Assembly: GCA_024642765.1 (NCBI GenBank)
Contig: JAHEAM010000203.1
Location: 1 to 6,908, forward strand
Source: Planctomycetaceae bacterium
GTDB lineage: Bacteria; Planctomycetota; Planctomycetia; Pirellulales; Pirellulaceae
DNA: 6,908 nucleotides
Direction of reading: 5' to 3'
The position numbers and the translations under genes were made by a program. This document shows, in pieces, positions 5,604-6,908 of the stretch. Position 1 is the stretch's first letter, and every line of letters starts with the position of its first letter. The notes under the pieces were generated by a model. It was not told where the DNA came from and searched no databases. It saw nothing but the letters and a program-made list of their open reading frames with translations.

Positions 5604-6908
5604 CTATTCGTCCTCCAGTTCAGGAGCCGATTTTGAATTGGTTGGCAAGCCAAGTTTTTTCTTGAGGTTTTCAATTCGTGCTCTGGCCTCGTAAAGTCGT
5701 TCGCGTGTATTTTCATAACGCTTGGTCATTTCGTCGTAACTTTTCCGGGTTTCCGTTAAACGACGGTACAACTCTGCGTTTTGAACGGGTAACTCATTGA
5801 CTCGTTTGAGCACTAGATTCAACTCAAGTTGTAACGTCTCGAGGTCCCAATTTCTCAAGACGGGATTTTCAGGAAACAGATCTTTCAATGCAAAGCCTTG
5901 TTCGACGACAGAGAACCCGTGGCGCTGATCTCGCAATATTCGCGGCGCGAAATCTAGAATTGAGTTTTGTGATCTGGCATTTTCTCCGGCTTCAACCATC
6001 GACAGAATCAATTCGACCATTCGAGGTGTTGCGGGGGTTTCACATTCCAATTGGTCATGGAGGGTGATGTTTTGGAATAGCATTTTTGGCCCCGGAGGCG
6101 AAGCTAATTCGTTCAAAATCGCGTTGACATGCTTGGGCGCGTTGATCATCCATGCCGCCGGAACAAAATGGGGCGTGTTGTGAAAATCTAACAACGCCGT
6201 GGGTTTGCCCAACAATAGACTTTCTAGGTATAGCGTTGAGGGTGTCGTGATAACGGCATCTGTCTGACGCAATAGTTCCGTCAAGGGAGTTTCAAGCGAT
6301 TCAGATTTTTCAGCCTCTGACAATCCGATTTCGTCATCAAAACCATCAGTCAATCGCCAGTGGACCTTGCACACGCGCCCGTTGACCCGCGAATTGTTCG
6401 ATAGCCTACTGCGGATATGGCTCAAAGATTCGATCACAGCCTCGCGTTGTTTCTGGTTGAACGCAGGTGTGTTGGCCGTCGCGATCACAAGCGAAAATTG
6501 CTCGATGTTTGATTTGGCTGCATGTGCTGTCGCTGATATTAACGAATCAAGTCGCGGCAGACCAACGACTTCACATTTGCCTACGTTTCCCCAGGCTTCC
6601 ACGATCCGCGCTTGACCGCGACCGATACAAGCCAGCTTATGCCCAACCAGCGGCTGAAAAACCGATCCATCCGCCAGATCAGGATGCTGATAAATATTTC
6701 GATACTCCAAGATGCCATCGGCCAAAATCAAAACCGGCGTGCGGCCGATTTCACAGATGCGTCGTAACGCATGAATTTCATCCCAGCGATAATGCATGTG
6801 GGTAATGACGATCGACGCATCGTTGGGAGGGACCCAGCTCGTAGGCGCATCGCGTACGATTTCATGCGGCATCGGTAGACTTCCCAGCCAGCTTTGGTAC
6901 AAGCTGCT
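5604..6908 (-). CDS. GT-B-like glycosyl/glycerophospho-transferase with C-terminal coiled coil (partial, N-terminus missing)
   Basis: The frame is open to the right edge, so the visible 434 residues lack the true start; the leucine codon TTG at 6900-6902 is not a supported start. Numbering here is from the first visible codon. The pattern resembles GT-B proteins of the capsule or CDP-glycerol glycerophosphotransferase type. It has an ILADGILEYRNIY segment (about 61-73), a GLPRLD motif (116-121) like the G-x-PR-x-D of TagB/TagF relatives, and DAVITTPSTLYLESLLLGKP (217-236), the usual 'suspect, serine/threonine, family, KP' donor-site segment. From about residue 354 to 420 the sequence becomes a highly charged heptad-like helix with Leu/Tyr/Ile spacing, ending in an acidic tail (ELEDE). 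The coiled coil could mediate oligomerisation or contact with a partner enzyme. It lies 148 bases upstream of the sulfotransferase and is transcribed towards it. The fold assignment is moderately sure; the transferred group is unknown. Confidence 0.65.
   Translation of the reverse strand, partial: SSLYQSWLGSLPMPHEIVRDAPTSWVPPNDASIVITHMHYRWDEIHALRRICEIGRTPVLILADGILEYRNIYQHPDLADGSVFQPLVGHKLACIGRGQARIVEAWGNVGKCEVVGLPRLDSLISATAHAAKSNIEQFSLVIATANTPAFNQKQREAVIESLSHIRSRLSNNSRVNGRVCKVHWRLTDGFDDEIGLSEAEKSESLETPLTELLRQTDAVITTPSTLYLESLLLGKPTALLDFHNTPHFVPAAWMINAPKHVNAILNELASPPGPKMLFQNITLHDQLECETPATPRMVELILSMVEAGENARSQNSILDFAPRILRDQRHGFSVVEQGFALKDLFPENPVLRNWDLETLQLELNLVLKRVNELPVQNAELYRRLTETRKSYDEMTKRYENTRERLYEARARIENLKKKLGLPTNSKSAPELEDE

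Noticed and set aside
6367..6805. Plus-strand open frames opposite the partial GT-B-like gene
   Set aside because: They lie antisense to a gene with clear motifs and a coiled coil, and encode nothing recognisable.
6900..6902. TTG as the true start of the rightmost gene
   Set aside because: The frame remains open to the window edge with no stop upstream and no ribosome site visible, so the gene is treated as partial.
1..6908. Phage, transposon, CRISPR, toxin-antitoxin or defence system
   Set aside because: No transposase, integrase, nuclease, helicase, spaced repeats or small toxin-like pairs are visible. All supported genes are glycan, TPR or cytochrome genes.

Overview
The window looks like a piece of a planctomycete chromosome, most likely from the Pirellulaceae, although no phylogenetic marker is present. 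The reasons are the family mix: a small TPR protein, a small exported c-type cytochrome with its haem motif at the very C-terminus, a GT87-type membrane protein, and a sulfotransferase set among glycosyltransferases. Base composition looks roughly balanced by eye; it was not calculated. The lineage call is inference from remembered protein families, not a search.

Layout, left to right. Positions 55-1413 (minus strand) encode a polytopic GT87/DUF2029-like glycosyltransferase. A 196-base divergent intergenic region follows, carrying an 8-bp-arm inverted repeat next to the start of a plus-strand gene for a 106-residue TPR protein (1610-1930). After a 183-base spacer with a tandem 10-bp repeat comes a plus-strand gene for a 123-residue exported cytochrome c (2114-2485). 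It ends in a convincing intrinsic terminator (2525-2553), whose U tract runs into the stop codon of the convergent gene.

From 2553 to the right edge everything lies on the minus strand and is read from right to left. The order is a partial GT-B-like transferase with a C-terminal coiled coil (5604-6908, N-terminus outside the window), a PAPS-dependent sulfotransferase (4664-5455), a GT4 glycosyltransferase (3485-4609) and a GT2 glycosyltransferase (2553-3485). The last three are tightly packed and probably form one transcription unit. A perfect TATAAT lies in the 148-base gap upstream of the sulfotransferase, so that gene may also have its own promoter.

Working together, the right-hand genes look like part of a locus that builds and sulfates a surface or extracellular polysaccharide. 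GT2, GT4 and the GT-B-like protein would add sugars or polyol phosphates at the cytoplasmic side, and the sulfotransferase would add sulfate from PAPS. The GT87-like protein would use a polyprenyl-phosphate sugar in the membrane and could belong to the same process, but it is separated by two unrelated plus-strand genes. No flippase, polymerase, exporter, mobile element, tRNA, rRNA or CRISPR array is visible. No stretch longer than 300 bases lacks a gene.
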